Below, in pieces: positions 28,374 to 39,147 of a stretch of DNA of 64,000 bases. Every line of letters starts with the position of its first letter. Positions within the stretch are counted from its first letter, which is position 1. The notes under the pieces were generated by a model. The model made no database searches. It was given only the letters and a program-made list of their open reading frames with translations, and was not told the origin of the DNA. This DNA is from Streptomyces sp. ACA25 (GTDB lineage Bacteria; Actinomycetota; Actinomycetes; Streptomycetales; Streptomycetaceae): NCBI RefSeq assembly GCF_028200735.1, contig NZ_JAQKPV010000001.1, forward strand, positions 62,001-126,000. The letters run 5' to 3'. The position numbers and the translations under genes are program-made.

Positions 28374-29449
28374 CTTCGGACGCCGACAGCAACGCCGGCA
28401 CCGGCACGATTGACATGTCCAAGGACCTGGCCGGACCGGGGCGGGCCGGATCGTCCGGCTCCGAAGAGCTGCTCACGGTCGAGGACCTGGTGGTCAACTT
28501 CCCCGTGCACGGCGGAGGACTGCTGCGCCGGGTCGTGGGCCAGGTGCAGGCCGTCAGCGGCGTGTCCTTCAGCGTCGACGCCGGCCAGACCCTGGGCGTG
28601 GTGGGCGAATCCGGCTGCGGGAAGTCCACCACCGGCCGGGCGATCCTGCAGCTCGTCACCCCCACCTCGGGCTCGGTGCGCTTCGAAGGCCAGGAGATCA
28701 CCGGCCTCAAGCGCACGGAGATGCAGAAGATCCGCCGCAACGCCGGCATGGTCTTCCAGGACCCGATGGCCTCGCTCAACCCCAAGCTGCCGGTGAACGA
28801 CATCATCGCCGAGCCGCTGAAGGTGCACGGCCGGTGGCGCAACGGCGGCCATGCCCGGGTCGCCGAGCTGCTGGAGCTGGTGGGCCTGAGCCCCGAGCAC
28901 GGCAACCGCTACCCGCACGAGTTCTCCGGTGGCCAGCGGCAGCGCATCGGCATCGCCCGCGCGCTGGCGCTGGAGCCCAAGCTGCTGGTGCTCGACGAGC
29001 CGGTGTCCGCGCTCGACGTGTCCGTGCAGGCGGGCGTGGTCAACCTCCTGGAGGACCTCCAGGACCGGCTCGGCCTCGCCTACGTCTTCATCGCGCACGA
29101 CCTGTCGGTGGTGCGCCACATCTCCGACCGGGTCGCGGTCATGTACCTGGGCAAGGTCGTGGAGACCGGCACCCGCCAGGAGGTGTACGAGAAGCCGTCC
29201 CACCCGTACACCCAGGCGCTGCTGTCGGCAGCCCCGCACGCCGACCCCCGCAAGGAACGCGAACGCCGGCGGACAGTCCTCACCGGCGACGTGCCGAGCC
29301 CCATCGACCCGCCCAGCGGCTGCCGCTTCCGGACCCGCTGCTGGAAGGCACAGGACATCTGCGCCACCGAGGAGCCGGCACTGGTGGACCGGGGTACGGG
29401 TCACCCCTCCGCCTGCCACTTCGCGGAGGCCGACACCAAGGTGACCTGA
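28370..29449 (+). CDS. Oligopeptide ABC transporter ATP-binding protein (OppF/DppF type)
   Basis: A 359-residue ATPase, the second of the heterodimer. Motifs in order are Walker [38 protein letters not shown], signature [15 protein letters not shown], Walker [44 protein letters not shown] and the C-terminal Cys motif [14 protein letters not shown]…ACHF. The segment [17 protein letters not shown] is typical of OppF. It ends the five-gene importer operon. Confidence 0.95.
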   Translation: MTSDADSNAGTGTIDMSKDLAGPGRAGSSGSEELLTVEDLVVNFPVHGGGLLRRVVGQVQAVSGVSFSVDAGQTLGVVGESGCGKSTTGRAILQLVTPTSGSVRFEGQEITGLKRTEMQKIRRNAGMVFQDPMASLNPKLPVNDIIAEPLKVHGRWRNGGHARVAELLELVGLSPEHGNRYPHEFSGGQRQRIGIARALALEPKLLVLDEPVSALDVSVQAGVVNLLEDLQDRLGLAYVFIAHDLSVVRHISDRVAVMYLGKVVETGTRQEVYEKPSHPYTQALLSAAPHADPRKERERRRTVLTGDVPSPIDPPSGCRFRTRCWKAQDICATEEPALVDRGTGHPSACHFAEADTKVT

Positions 29450-29462
29450 GCCGTCCGGCAGC

Positions 29463-29498
29463 GAGAAGGGCCCCGCGCAACCGCCCGGGGCCCTTCTC
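29463..29498 (+). terminator. Hairpin terminator of the importer operon
   Basis: GAGAAGGGCCCCG (29463–29475) pairs perfectly with 29486–29498 (13-base stem, 10-base loop), 14 bases after the last importer gene. Confidence 0.88.
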
Positions 29499-29531
29499 CG
29501 CACCCGTTGCCTGCACGGCACGGGCGCGGGC

Positions 29532-29571
29532 GGTGGCGGTCGGCCCGCGGGTGTGCGGGCCGACCGCCACC
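29532..29571 (-). terminator. Hairpin terminator of the YbjN/clpB unit
   Basis: GGTGGCGGTCGGCCCGC (29532–29548) and its exact complement (29555–29571) give a 17-base stem with a six-base loop, 16 bases beyond the YbjN stop on the minus strand. Confidence 0.88.
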
Positions 29572-29586
29572 GGATGACGGAGCAGC

Positions 29587-30207
29587 TCAGCTCCGGCCGG
29601 TGTCCGGCTTCCCCTCGCCGGGCTCGCCCGGCTCGCCGGACTCGCCCGGCTCGGCTCCCTCGGCGGCCGCATCGGCCTCCTTGGTCAGACCGAGGGTCTC
29701 CACGAGCCACTTGTCGAACTCGATGGAGGCGCGCACCCAGCTGACCGTGCTGGACACGAAGTGCTCCAGCGCGACACCCGTACCGATGAGCATCTGTGCC
29801 TCACCGATGAGACGGACCGTGCCGTCGTCATGCGTGTGGGTGTACACCTTCGGCCAGAGCGTACGGCGGTTCCAGTCGTTGACCGTCTCGAGGAGCTGAG
29901 GCTTGTCCTCGATGTTGTGCGGCCGGTCGTAGAAGGTCCGGACGGAGAAGATCTGCTGCGCCTCTTCGCCCCGGAACATGAAGTACGTGCGGAACTCCTC
30001 CCACGGAGCCGCGAGGTCGCCCTCCTTGTCCACCACGTACTTCAGCTTCATCTGCTCCAGGAGCTGCTTGACCAGATCCTGGTTCGGCGTCACCGGCCCG
30101 GTCGGCTGCTTCTGCTCGGGCTGCTGCTTCGGTTTCTGCTGGCCCCCGAAGTTGGGAATCGAGGACGGGTCAACAGACACGGGATGGGTCCCTTCGGACG
30201 GGGGCAT
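29587..30207 (-). CDS. YbjN domain-containing protein
   Basis: A protein of about 206 residues. A Gln/Lys/Pro-rich head is followed by a YbjN domain: DLVKQLLEQMKLKYVVDKEGDLAAPWEEFRTYFMF, QIFSVRTFYDRPH, LLETVNDWNRRTLWPKVYTH and LIGEAQMLIGTGVALEHFVSSTVSW. YbjN-fold proteins resemble type III secretion chaperones and act in stress or sensory roles in other bacteria. The ATG at 30207 has GGAG six bases before it; an ATG at 30219 is also in frame but its GGAGG is too close. It follows clpB by 18 bases and is likely cotranscribed, so it may share heat-shock control. The tail is Gly/Glu/Pro-rich. Confidence 0.88.
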   Translation of the reverse strand: MPPSEGTHPVSVDPSSIPNFGGQQKPKQQPEQKQPTGPVTPNQDLVKQLLEQMKLKYVVDKEGDLAAPWEEFRTYFMFRGEEAQQIFSVRTFYDRPHNIEDKPQLLETVNDWNRRTLWPKVYTHTHDDGTVRLIGEAQMLIGTGVALEHFVSSTVSWVRASIEFDKWLVETLGLTKEADAAAEGAEPGESGEPGEPGEGKPDTGRS

Positions 30208-30225
30208 AGAGATCTCCATCCTCCC

Positions 30226-32832
<2,607 letters not shown>

Positions 32833-32950
32833 TGTGCGGGACTCCTTCTCTTCCTGCGTCTGCGAGGGCGTCGCGTGCTGCTGGGCCTGCGGGGAACACG
32901 GCAGTGCGCGGGCCCCGATCTGCGGACCTCACCCGCCTGCCACATCCAGC

Positions 32951-32980
32951 ATATATTAAGTTGAGTCGAATCCACTCAAG
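32951..32980 (-). promoter_or_regulatory. clpB promoter with HAIR operator (HspR-binding)
   Basis: TTGAGT–7–ACTCAA at 32961–32979 matches the HAIR consensus CTTGAGT–7–ACTCAAG in all but one flanking base (G for C at 32960). On the minus strand the TTGAGT at 32979–32974 also serves as −35, with TAATAT/ATATAT at about 32958–32951 as −10, so HspR bound here would block RNA polymerase directly. This is the arrangement known for HspR-controlled heat-shock genes in Streptomyces. Confidence 0.93.
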
Positions 32981-33132
32981 GCAGGGTGGCTCATCTGGCG
33001 GACGCAGGACACTGCCGTCCACCACCGTCCCCGACTCGCCCTCTTCCGGGTGAGGCATTGGCGAAACTCCGCCGCCGGACCCGTGCGGGGGCCACCCTGG
33101 TCATCGGACACGAGAGGAGGAAGCTGCCGCTC

Positions 33133-33708
33133 ATGGCGACAGACGAGCCCCCACGCACCCGGGACGACTCCCTCCTCGACGACTTCCTGGGGCTGGAGAC
33201 TCCGCGGGGCCGCAGGGCAGAGCTCATCGAGGGGGACATCGTCATGACTCCACCGCCCGACGGAGAACACGAGGACTTCCTCAGCACCGTGATCCGCCAG
33301 GTGCTCAGCCGGTCCCGCAGCGCGATGGACGTCTCGGGCCACAAAGGCCTCGTCCTGCCCAGCAGCGCCTCCTACTGGCACAACCGGGTCGTCCCCGACG
33401 CCACCTTCGCCCCGCGCGAGCTGCGGCTGTTCCGGAACGCCCCGGTCTGGATGGACCCCGACGGCGTGGCCCTGGTCGCCGAAGTCACGAACGGCAACCC
33501 CGCGCGCGACCGGGCCGAGAAGCGGAGCTGCTACGCCAGGAGCAGCCTCCCCCTGTACCTGCTCGTCGACCGGGAGCGGTCCACCGTGACCCTGCACAGC
33601 GAGCCCTCCGACGGGAGCTACACGGAGATCCACTCGGTCCCCTTCGGCAAACCGGTCCGGCTCCCCGGCCCGTTCGGCTTCGACCTGGCCACCACCGACC
33701 TGCTGTGA
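33133..33708 (+). CDS. Uma2-family (DUF820) PD-(D/E)XK nuclease-like protein
   Basis: A 191-residue protein of the restriction-endonuclease-like Uma2 family, abundant in Streptomyces. It shows RRAELIEGDIVMTPPP, the metal-site region RVVPDATFAPRE, the acidic/lysine pair region VALVAEVTNGNPARDRAEKRSCYARSSLPLYLLVD and VTLHSEP. These are the family's PD…E-x-K-type active-site positions. Its biological role is not established for any member. The ATG at 33133 is chosen because GAGGAGG lies upstream, at a rather long spacing. It overlaps the start of the next (broken) gene by four bases. Confidence 0.85.
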   Translation: MATDEPPRTRDDSLLDDFLGLETPRGRRAELIEGDIVMTPPPDGEHEDFLSTVIRQVLSRSRSAMDVSGHKGLVLPSSASYWHNRVVPDATFAPRELRLFRNAPVWMDPDGVALVAEVTNGNPARDRAEKRSCYARSSLPLYLLVDRERSTVTLHSEPSDGSYTEIHSVPFGKPVRLPGPFGFDLATTDLL

Positions 33709-33932
33709 CCGTCCCGGCCGTCCGGGCGCGCCCTGGTGCAGGGGTCAGCGCAAGGCCGGCGTCAAGGGGTAGCTGCTTCGACTTCGCCCTGACCGGAAGC
33801 GGGGACGACCCGGCACACTGGACCGCGCTTGAGTGCAATCCGAACGGCCAATGGGGCTGGCTTCCCGACGCGCCGGCCATCACCGAGGCGTTCACCGACC
33901 TCTTGAGCGTGAAAGGAGGCGGCAGGTCATGA
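33705..33932 (+). pseudogene. C-terminal remnant of an ATP-grasp peptide maturase (graspetide ligase)
   Basis: A 75-codon frame whose second half, CFDFALTGSGDDPAHWTALE followed by CNPNGQWGWLPDAP and ITEAFTDLL, is the extreme C-terminus of graspetide-forming ATP-grasp ligases (the ExNPNGQ metal/ATP motif). The 250 or so residues that should precede it are missing; the upstream codons encode unrelated Arg/Pro/Ala-rich sequence. The intact methyltransferase that normally follows such a ligase starts in the stop codon (ATGA). I read this as the surviving end of a deleted maturase gene. It may still be translated and couple translation to the methyltransferase. Confidence 0.78.
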
Positions 33933-35125
33933 CGATGCCCGCCGACGAGACAGAAGCCGTACGGCTACGGAAGGCGATGGCGAAGGCCCTCACTGAAGAG
34001 GGTGTCCTTGCCGATCCTGCCTGGCAGCGGGCGGTGGAGCAGGTGCCCAGGCACCGGTTCGTGCCCGGCTTCTACCTGCCCGCAGAAGAGCACGACGGGC
34101 AGGGGCTGACGGTGTGGGAGCCGGTCACTGCCCAGCTCGACCACGGCCGCTGGCTGGCCGCCGCTCACTCCGACATCACGCTCGTCACACAGTTCGACGG
34201 CGACGAACCCAACTGGAAGCACCCCGCCACGCGGCACGGCGGGGCTCCGACATCCTCGTCCACGCTGCCGTCCCTGGTGGTACGGATGTGGTCGGACGCC
34301 GAGGTCACCGAGGGACACACAGTGCTGGAGATCGGCACCGGGACGGGCTACTCAACCGCGCTCGCCTGCGCACGGCTCGGCTCCGCCGATGTCACCAGCA
34401 TCGAGGTGGACCCGCACCGGCTCGACCATGCGGCGAGCGCGCTGCACGGCTGTGGCTACACCCCGACCCTGGCGGTGGCCGACGGGCTGTACGGGTACTG
34501 GCCCGAGGCATCCTTCGACCGGATCGTGGCTACCTGCTCGTTCCGCGCGGTGCCGCCGGCCCTCGTCGCACAGGTCCGGCCGGGTGGAAAGGTACTGCTC
34601 ACGCTGTCGGGCTGGCTCTACGGGTACGCCCGGGTCCTGCTGACTGTCGCCGGGAGCGGCATCGCCGAGGGCCGGATGCTCGGCGGCACGGTGTCCTTCA
34701 TGACGGCTCGCACGCACGCGGCACCGGCATTCGGAAACCCCGCTCACTGGGCCGCAGAGGTGGTCGAGAAGGCCCGGCCGGCGCGGCACAGCCCCGGGCG
34801 GATCACGGCCGCCACCGAGGAAGCGTTCCACCTGCGGTTCCTCGCCCAGACCGCCGTGCCCGACGTGCAGATGACCACGGTCGGCGAGGTGGTGCACCTG
34901 ATCGACGTCGTCACCGGCTCCGCCGCCACCCTCACCCCCGACGACGGCGCATGGGCGGTACGCGAGGGTGGGTCAGTGCATGTGTGGGAACGGATCGAAC
35001 ACGTCCTGGACGCCTACGACGCGGCCGGCCGGCCGGGGCCCGAGACCTTCAGGCTGCACGTGCACGGCCGCGAGCAGCACGTGCGGCACCCGCAGCTGCC
35101 CAGTCTGCCGCTCCCGAGGCCCTGA
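33929..35125 (+). CDS. Protein-L-isoaspartate O-methyltransferase-like enzyme of an ATP-grasp peptide system
   Basis: A 398-residue SAM methyltransferase. The PIMT-like head (WQRAVEQVPRHRFVPGFYLP) and SAM motif VLEIGTGTGYSTALACARLG followed by TSIEVDP, then VRPGGKVLLTLSGWLYG, are clear; about 170 extra C-terminal residues distinguish it from repair PIMTs and match the methyltransferases of graspetide clusters. In such clusters the enzyme methylates an Asp side chain of the modified peptide, which then closes to an aspartimide. Here the ATP-grasp partner is broken and no precursor gene is seen, so its present substrate is unclear. The start has AAAGGAGG upstream. Confidence 0.85.
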   Translation: MTMPADETEAVRLRKAMAKALTEEGVLADPAWQRAVEQVPRHRFVPGFYLPAEEHDGQGLTVWEPVTAQLDHGRWLAAAHSDITLVTQFDGDEPNWKHPATRHGGAPTSSSTLPSLVVRMWSDAEVTEGHTVLEIGTGTGYSTALACARLGSADVTSIEVDPHRLDHAASALHGCGYTPTLAVADGLYGYWPEASFDRIVATCSFRAVPPALVAQVRPGGKVLLTLSGWLYGYARVLLTVAGSGIAEGRMLGGTVSFMTARTHAAPAFGNPAHWAAEVVEKARPARHSPGRITAATEEAFHLRFLAQTAVPDVQMTTVGEVVHLIDVVTGSAATLTPDDGAWAVREGGSVHVWERIEHVLDAYDAAGRPGPETFRLHVHGREQHVRHPQLPSLPLPRP

Positions 35126-35198
35126 CCGGGCCCGCACGCTCAGACCCCTGGGGCGAACGACGGCTCCCGCCTTCCTCACACCCGACTACGCTGCACGT

Positions 35199-35648
35199 AT
35201 GGCGATCGACCCGCTCCGTCCGGATCCTGCGTTCCTGGCCTTCTGGCGTGAGTACCACCTGTGCACACTGACCACCCACCGGGCGGACGGCAGTCCGCAT
35301 GTCGTCCCGGTGGGCGTCAGCTACGACCCGGAGGCGGGGCTGGCCCGGATCATCACCAACAAGCACAGCACCAAAGTGGCCAATGTGCTCGCCGCCGGCC
35401 CCGCCGGGGCGCGGGTCGCGGTCTGCCAGGTGCACCGGGGCCGCTGGGCCACCCTGGAGGGCACCGCCACCGTCAACACCGACCCGGCTGCCGTCGCCGA
35501 CGCTGTCGCCCGGCACGCCGAGCGCTACGAGCGGCAGCCCCGCCCCAACCCCGACCGCGTCGTCCTGGAGATCGCCCTCACCCGCGCCATGGGCGCCTCC
35601 TCGCTCAGCGGCCCCGCTCCCGCACCGGTCGACGAATCGCAGCGCTGA
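35199..35648 (+). CDS. Pyridoxamine 5'-phosphate oxidase-fold, F420-type flavin/deazaflavin protein
   Basis: A 149-residue split-barrel protein. LAFWREYHLCTLTTHRADGSPHVVPVGVSYD is the usual beginning of actinobacterial PPOX-class enzymes that bind F420 or FMN; ARIITNKHSTKVANVLA and RGRWATLEGTATVNTD follow. The TxRxDGxP-type motif reads THRADGSPH. The ATG at 35199 has no clear ribosome site but TACGCT lies about seven bases before, suggesting a leaderless transcript. Substrate unknown. Confidence 0.87.
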   Translation: MAIDPLRPDPAFLAFWREYHLCTLTTHRADGSPHVVPVGVSYDPEAGLARIITNKHSTKVANVLAAGPAGARVAVCQVHRGRWATLEGTATVNTDPAAVADAVARHAERYERQPRPNPDRVVLEIALTRAMGASSLSGPAPAPVDESQR

Positions 35649-35697
35649 GCCTCGCGGGGGTTGGGCAGCCGCAGAGGCCCGGCCTCCGCCATGCGAC

Positions 35698-36273
35698 TCA
35701 GCGGCCGAGGGGCCAGCTTCCCTCGCGGGTGTAGCGGGGCTGCTCCCCCGGCGTGTGGCCGTCGGGCAGGACGCTGCGCATCAGCACCAGCCGGGTCACC
35801 TGCCAGGGTGCCCCGGCGAAGTCTTCCAGGGCCGCCGCGTGGGCGGCCAGGTCGGGCCCGCCGCTCCGGCCGCGGGCCCGGGCGAGGGTGACGTGCGGGT
35901 GAAAGCGGCGGGCGCTCTCCCGGTGCGCCACGCCCGCCTTCCGGCCGGCCGCCGAGGCCCCGGCCGCCAGCCGGGACAGCGCCTGCCGGTCACCGTTCAC
36001 CCCTGCCCACAGCACCCGGTCCCCGAACCGCCCGCCACCTGCCGCCCGCACCTCGAACGGGGCACGGCGCCCGGCCACCCGGGCCAGTCGGGTCTCCAGT
36101 TCGGGCAGCACTTCGGGCCCGGTCGCGCCGTAGAAGGCGAGGGTGACGTGCCACCCGTCCTCCTCGGTCCAGCGGAGCCGGTCCGCTCCCGGCAGCGTCC
36201 GCAGCTTCCCGGTCACGGCGGCCAGAGCGGCCACGGTCGGGGGAGGCAGCAGCAGAGCGGCGAAGGTTCTCAC
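35698..36273 (-). CDS. thpR: RNA 2',3'-cyclic phosphodiesterase (2H family)
   Basis: A 191-residue enzyme of the LigT/ThpR group, which opens 2',3'-cyclic phosphates on RNA ends. The two catalytic H-x-T/S-x motifs are visible: HVTLAFYG near residue 43 and HPHVTLARA near residue 132. The GTG at 36273 gives the conserved start VRTFAALLLPP. Its start overlaps the stop of the next upstream gene (36270) by four bases, so it is cotranscribed with that small gene and the DUF7848 gene. Confidence 0.9.
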   Translation of the reverse strand: MRTFAALLLPPPTVAALAAVTGKLRTLPGADRLRWTEEDGWHVTLAFYGATGPEVLPELETRLARVAGRRAPFEVRAAGGGRFGDRVLWAGVNGDRQALSRLAAGASAAGRKAGVAHRESARRFHPHVTLARARGRSGGPDLAAHAAALEDFAGAPWQVTRLVLMRSVLPDGHTPGEQPRYTREGSWPLGR

Positions 36274-36674
36274 CCGTCCAGTCTCACCTGTCGCGGGGCC
36301 ACCGTGCCGGTGCCGGCGAGTGCCGTCTCCCCCTTCTCCCCGACCGGCGAGGCGGACAGCAGATAGTGGACGGAACCATCGGAGAACAGCAGGGCGTAAG
36401 GGCTGCCCTCGGCCAGACAGGCCAGGACCCGGTTCCGCTCGGCACCGTCCGCGAGCGCGGCCCGGGCCCGGACGCCCGCCGTGGCGTCGAGCTGGTCGGC
36501 GATGTGCGCGGTCCGCCAGCTGAGCCACAGCAGCGCACCCCAGGCGGACCCGGCAATGTCCGCCCCGAGCTGGTACGGACGTCCGTCCTGCAGGCGGTAC
36601 GCGAGGGCCACGCACCGCACGGACCGGCGGACCAGCGGCACAGGTGCGGGAAAGCGCGGAGCGATGGTCAGCAC
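36270..36674 (-). CDS. Hypothetical protein between thpR and DUF7848 genes
   Basis: About 134 residues without a recognised domain. It begins VLTIAPRFPAPVPLVRRSVR and contains GADIAGSAWGALLWLSWRTAHIADQLDA and a late stretch SPYALLFSDGSVHYLLSASPVG. The GTG at 36674 lies inside the end of the DUF7848 gene (7-base overlap) and the stop overlaps thpR, so it is part of a chain of four overlapping genes. Coding character is good. Function unknown. Confidence 0.65.
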   Translation of the reverse strand: MLTIAPRFPAPVPLVRRSVRCVALAYRLQDGRPYQLGADIAGSAWGALLWLSWRTAHIADQLDATAGVRARAALADGAERNRVLACLAEGSPYALLFSDGSVHYLLSASPVGEKGETALAGTGTVAPRQVRLDG

Positions 36675-36907
36675 CCCGTCATCACCGCACGCCACGGCTG
36701 CCGGGTGATGCCCCGGTACCTGCGGTGCGACGGATGGCGGGCGAGGTGCCCGAAGATCCAGTCGCGCGCCGTGGCGGAATCCCGTTCCCGTGGTGAGCGC
36801 GCCAGGCAGACCGCGCACTCCACGGCATAGGAGTCGGGCTCCCGGCCGGGCTCACAGTCCGGCCCGACGGTCCATTCGACACGGCGGATCACTGTGTGGG
36901 CACTCAT
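36668..36907 (-). CDS. DUF7848-type small Cys protein
   Basis: A 79-residue protein: RRVEWTVGPDCEPGREPDSY then ECAVCLARSPRERDSATARDW with the CxxC pair, FGHLARHPSHRRYRGITRQPW with histidines. This pattern is recurrent in Streptomyces small proteins encoded near XRE/DUF397 genes. Cys/His positions suggest metal binding. It overlaps neighbours at both ends (ATGA at its start). Confidence 0.72.
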   Translation of the reverse strand: MSAHTVIRRVEWTVGPDCEPGREPDSYAVECAVCLARSPRERDSATARDWIFGHLARHPSHRRYRGITRQPWRAVMTGC

Positions 36908-37059
36908 CCGCGCTCTCCCTTCAGACGACGGTTGAATTCCGACTGCCGCTTCACCTCACGCAGCCGTTCCAGCAAGCTCCGGCGACCCGGCGCCGACGGG
37001 AACGGGGACGGGGGCGGGGGAGGCGACTTGCCGTCGGAGGGCTGGTCAACGTCTGACAC
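36904..37059 (-). CDS. Small charged protein heading the DUF7848–thpR chain
   Basis: A 51-residue protein beginning VSDVDQPSDGKSPPPPP and ending RRSLLERLREVKRQSEFNRR, i.e. a proline-rich head and a basic helix. The GTG at 37059 has AAGGGAG seven bases upstream; an ATG at 37077 is also in frame. Its stop overlaps the DUF7848 start. It is divergent from the XRE regulator. Unknown function. Confidence 0.55.
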   Translation of the reverse strand: MSDVDQPSDGKSPPPPPSPFPSAPGRRSLLERLREVKRQSEFNRRLKGERG

Positions 37060-37321
37060 GACCCGCTCCCTTCGCATTTCCTGGAACAGCGAAATGATTG
37101 TGTGATCAGCAGAATTTGGCAGCGGGCAATCCGGCTTCCAATGGACCGGCTGCCCACCCTCAGCTTTCACCACGGAACCAGCAAAGGAAAGTTCCTCTGA
37201 AGCTTCCAACAAAGTGGCATATGCAAGTGCGCAGGCAGAGTACTTTGTGGGGCAGACTGACAAGCCCAGCCTTCGACAGGAGCATTACGAGGGCTTACGG
37301 AAGATCCTGAAAGGCGAAGAG

Positions 37322-38194
37322 ATGGCAGCACGACGAGGCCCGACGATCCCGCGACGCCAGTTGGGAGGGGAGCTTCGCAGACTGCGGGAACAGTCCGGAC
37401 TCATCGTCCTGGAAGCTGCTCAGCGAGTGGGCATCTCGGAAACGAAGCTGTCGAAGGTTGAGCGAGGCGTGGCCGGGCTGCCCAAGATCTCGGACCTGGA
37501 AGCGCTCCTGGATCTGTACGGCGTCACTGACGAAGGGGACATCGAGTTCCTGCTGGACACCCACCGGCAGTCACTTGGGCGAGGCTGGTGGACGCCCTAC
37601 CGGTCGTTCATGCCTTCCGGCATGGCTACGTATGTGGGGCTGGAGTCCGATGCTCGCAGCATCCGTGCCTGGCAGCCGAACCTCGTCCACGGACTCCTGC
37701 AGACCAGCGAGTACGCCCGAGCGCTGTACGAGACGGCCAAGCCCATCAACGAAACCACCACGGAGTTCATTGAGCGGAACATCGCGCTTCGCATGCAGCG
37801 CAAGCAGATGCTGACTCGGGCGACTACCCCTTTGGAGTTCTGGTGCATTCTTGACGAAGCAGCGTTGCGCCGGAGGCGAGGCAGTACGGAAATCATGGTG
37901 CAGCAGTACGAGGAAATCGTCAGGCTCACGCGCTCGGACACAGTGACGGTGCAGGTACTCCCCCTGCATTCAACGTCGTACAGATGCCCGAACGACTTCG
38001 CGATTCTCAGCTTTGAGCCCTCCACACCGCCGGCTGTCGAGGTCGATGGCCCGTGGGACACCGTCTCTGTTGTGGAACGGGAGCGCGAGGTCTGGACACA
38101 CACCCGCCGGTTCGACAGTCTGCGGGCTGCGGCACTCGCCCCGGATGAGACGCCGCGCTTCCTGACGGAACTAGCCAGAGAGATCACGGCATGA
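37322..38194 (+). CDS. XRE-family regulator with DUF5753 domain
   Basis: A 290-residue regulator. The N-terminal helix-turn-helix is RQLGGELRRLREQSGLIVLE with SETKLSKVERGVAGLP, followed by the DUF5753 sensor/effector domain: YVGLESDARSIRAWQPNLVHGLLQTSEYARAL, FWCILDEAALRR, VQVLPLHS and FAILSFEPSTPPAVEVDG. This family pairs with a downstream DUF397 gene, as here (ATGA overlap), and includes WhiJ-like developmental regulators. Its codon use has noticeably lower third-position GC than the genes around it, suggesting later acquisition. Confidence 0.93.
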   Translation: MAARRGPTIPRRQLGGELRRLREQSGLIVLEAAQRVGISETKLSKVERGVAGLPKISDLEALLDLYGVTDEGDIEFLLDTHRQSLGRGWWTPYRSFMPSGMATYVGLESDARSIRAWQPNLVHGLLQTSEYARALYETAKPINETTTEFIERNIALRMQRKQMLTRATTPLEFWCILDEAALRRRRGSTEIMVQQYEEIVRLTRSDTVTVQVLPLHSTSYRCPNDFAILSFEPSTPPAVEVDGPWDTVSVVEREREVWTHTRRFDSLRAAALAPDETPRFLTELAREITA

Positions 38195-38385
38195 CATCCG
38201 ACCTGTCACACACCACCTGGTTCAAGTCCTCCTACAGCGGCGACAACGGCAGCAGCTGCGTGGAAGTCGCGGACCTGGCCGGACGAGTGGGAGTCCGTGA
38301 CTCCAAGGATGTGGCCATGCCACACCTCACCGTCCCCGTGCCCTGCTGGACGGCGTTCCTCCACGGAATACGCCGCACCCGCTGA
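38191..38385 (+). CDS. DUF397 protein, partner of the XRE regulator
   Basis: A 64-residue protein with the family signature TTWFKSSYSGDNGSSCVEVA and VGVRDSKD, ending PCWTAFLHGIRRTR in place of the usual S…W..F. It starts in the stop codon of the DUF5753 regulator. DUF397 partners of WhiJ-like regulators modulate or sequester them. Confidence 0.93.
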   Translation: MTSDLSHTTWFKSSYSGDNGSSCVEVADLAGRVGVRDSKDVAMPHLTVPVPCWTAFLHGIRRTR

Positions 38386-38538
38386 CCCTGCTCGCACGAC
38401 GAACGCTGACCGTGGGTCACGCCGGAGAACGTCGATGCCGCGTACCGCCTGACGGTGCGCCCCGAGCAGGAGGGCGTTTGCCGCGCCGGTCACGAGGTCC
38501 CCGGCGGCCGACTCAGCCGCCGATGCGCTCGGAACAGG

Positions 38539-39147
38539 TCACTCGCTCAGGCGTCCGGGGCGGGCCATGGCGGTGATGTCCAGCGGACCCAGCGCCGTCC
38601 GGTGCACCGGGACGAAGCCGAAGTGGCGGTAGAGGGGCACGTTCGCGGGGTCGGCGGTGGTCAGGTAGAAGCCGCCGGGCGCGGGCACGTCCGCAAGCAG
38701 GTGGTCGAGGAGGACACGTCCCGCGCCGCGCCCCGTCATGCCGGGCAGGACGCCGATGAACTCCAGTGTCCACGCCCCCTCGGGGGTGGCGGCCTCGGCG
38801 AGGTGCAGGTAGCGCAGCGTCCGGCCGAGGGCACGCGGGCCGCAGCGGAAGCCGGTACGGGCGGCCCACACCGCACGGGTTGGGGCGGTGTGGGCCGCCC
38901 CGGGAGGGGTGAGGACGGCGGCGGCGACCGGACGGCCGTCCGCGTGCCGGAGGGTGCGGTGGCGGGCGCCGGGGAGTGTCGCGTGGGCCCGCAGGGTGGC
39001 CTCGAACCAGTGGGACCGTACGGGCGCCGAGGCTCCGCAGATCCACGAGACGGCCGGCTCCCGGGCGAAGGCGGCGGCCAGGGCACGCGCGCAGACGACG
39101 GGGTCCGGGGCGGCGTCGATCCGCCACGGCCCGGCTTCGTCAGACAT
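38539..39147 (-). CDS. GNAT-family N-acetyltransferase
   Basis: A 202-residue acetyl-CoA-dependent transferase. The acetyl-CoA loop reads IGVLPGMTGRGAGRVLLDHLL (Q/RxxGxG/A type), followed by FYLTTADPANVPLYRHFGF. The N-terminal half (ALAAAFAREPAVSWICG) resembles the group that acts on small amines or antibiotics; substrate unknown. It begins inside the end of the membrane-protein gene (8-base overlap), forming a minus-strand set with it and the TetR gene. Confidence 0.88.
   Translation of the reverse strand: MSDEAGPWRIDAAPDPVVCARALAAAFAREPAVSWICGASAPVRSHWFEATLRAHATLPGARHRTLRHADGRPVAAAVLTPPGAAHTAPTRAVWAARTGFRCGPRALGRTLRYLHLAEAATPEGAWTLEFIGVLPGMTGRGAGRVLLDHLLADVPAPGGFYLTTADPANVPLYRHFGFVPVHRTALGPLDITAMARPGRLSE

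Noticed and set aside
38386..38538. A small gene between DUF397 and the acetyltransferase
   Set aside because: The open frames are continuations of neighbouring shadows without a start site or conserved character.
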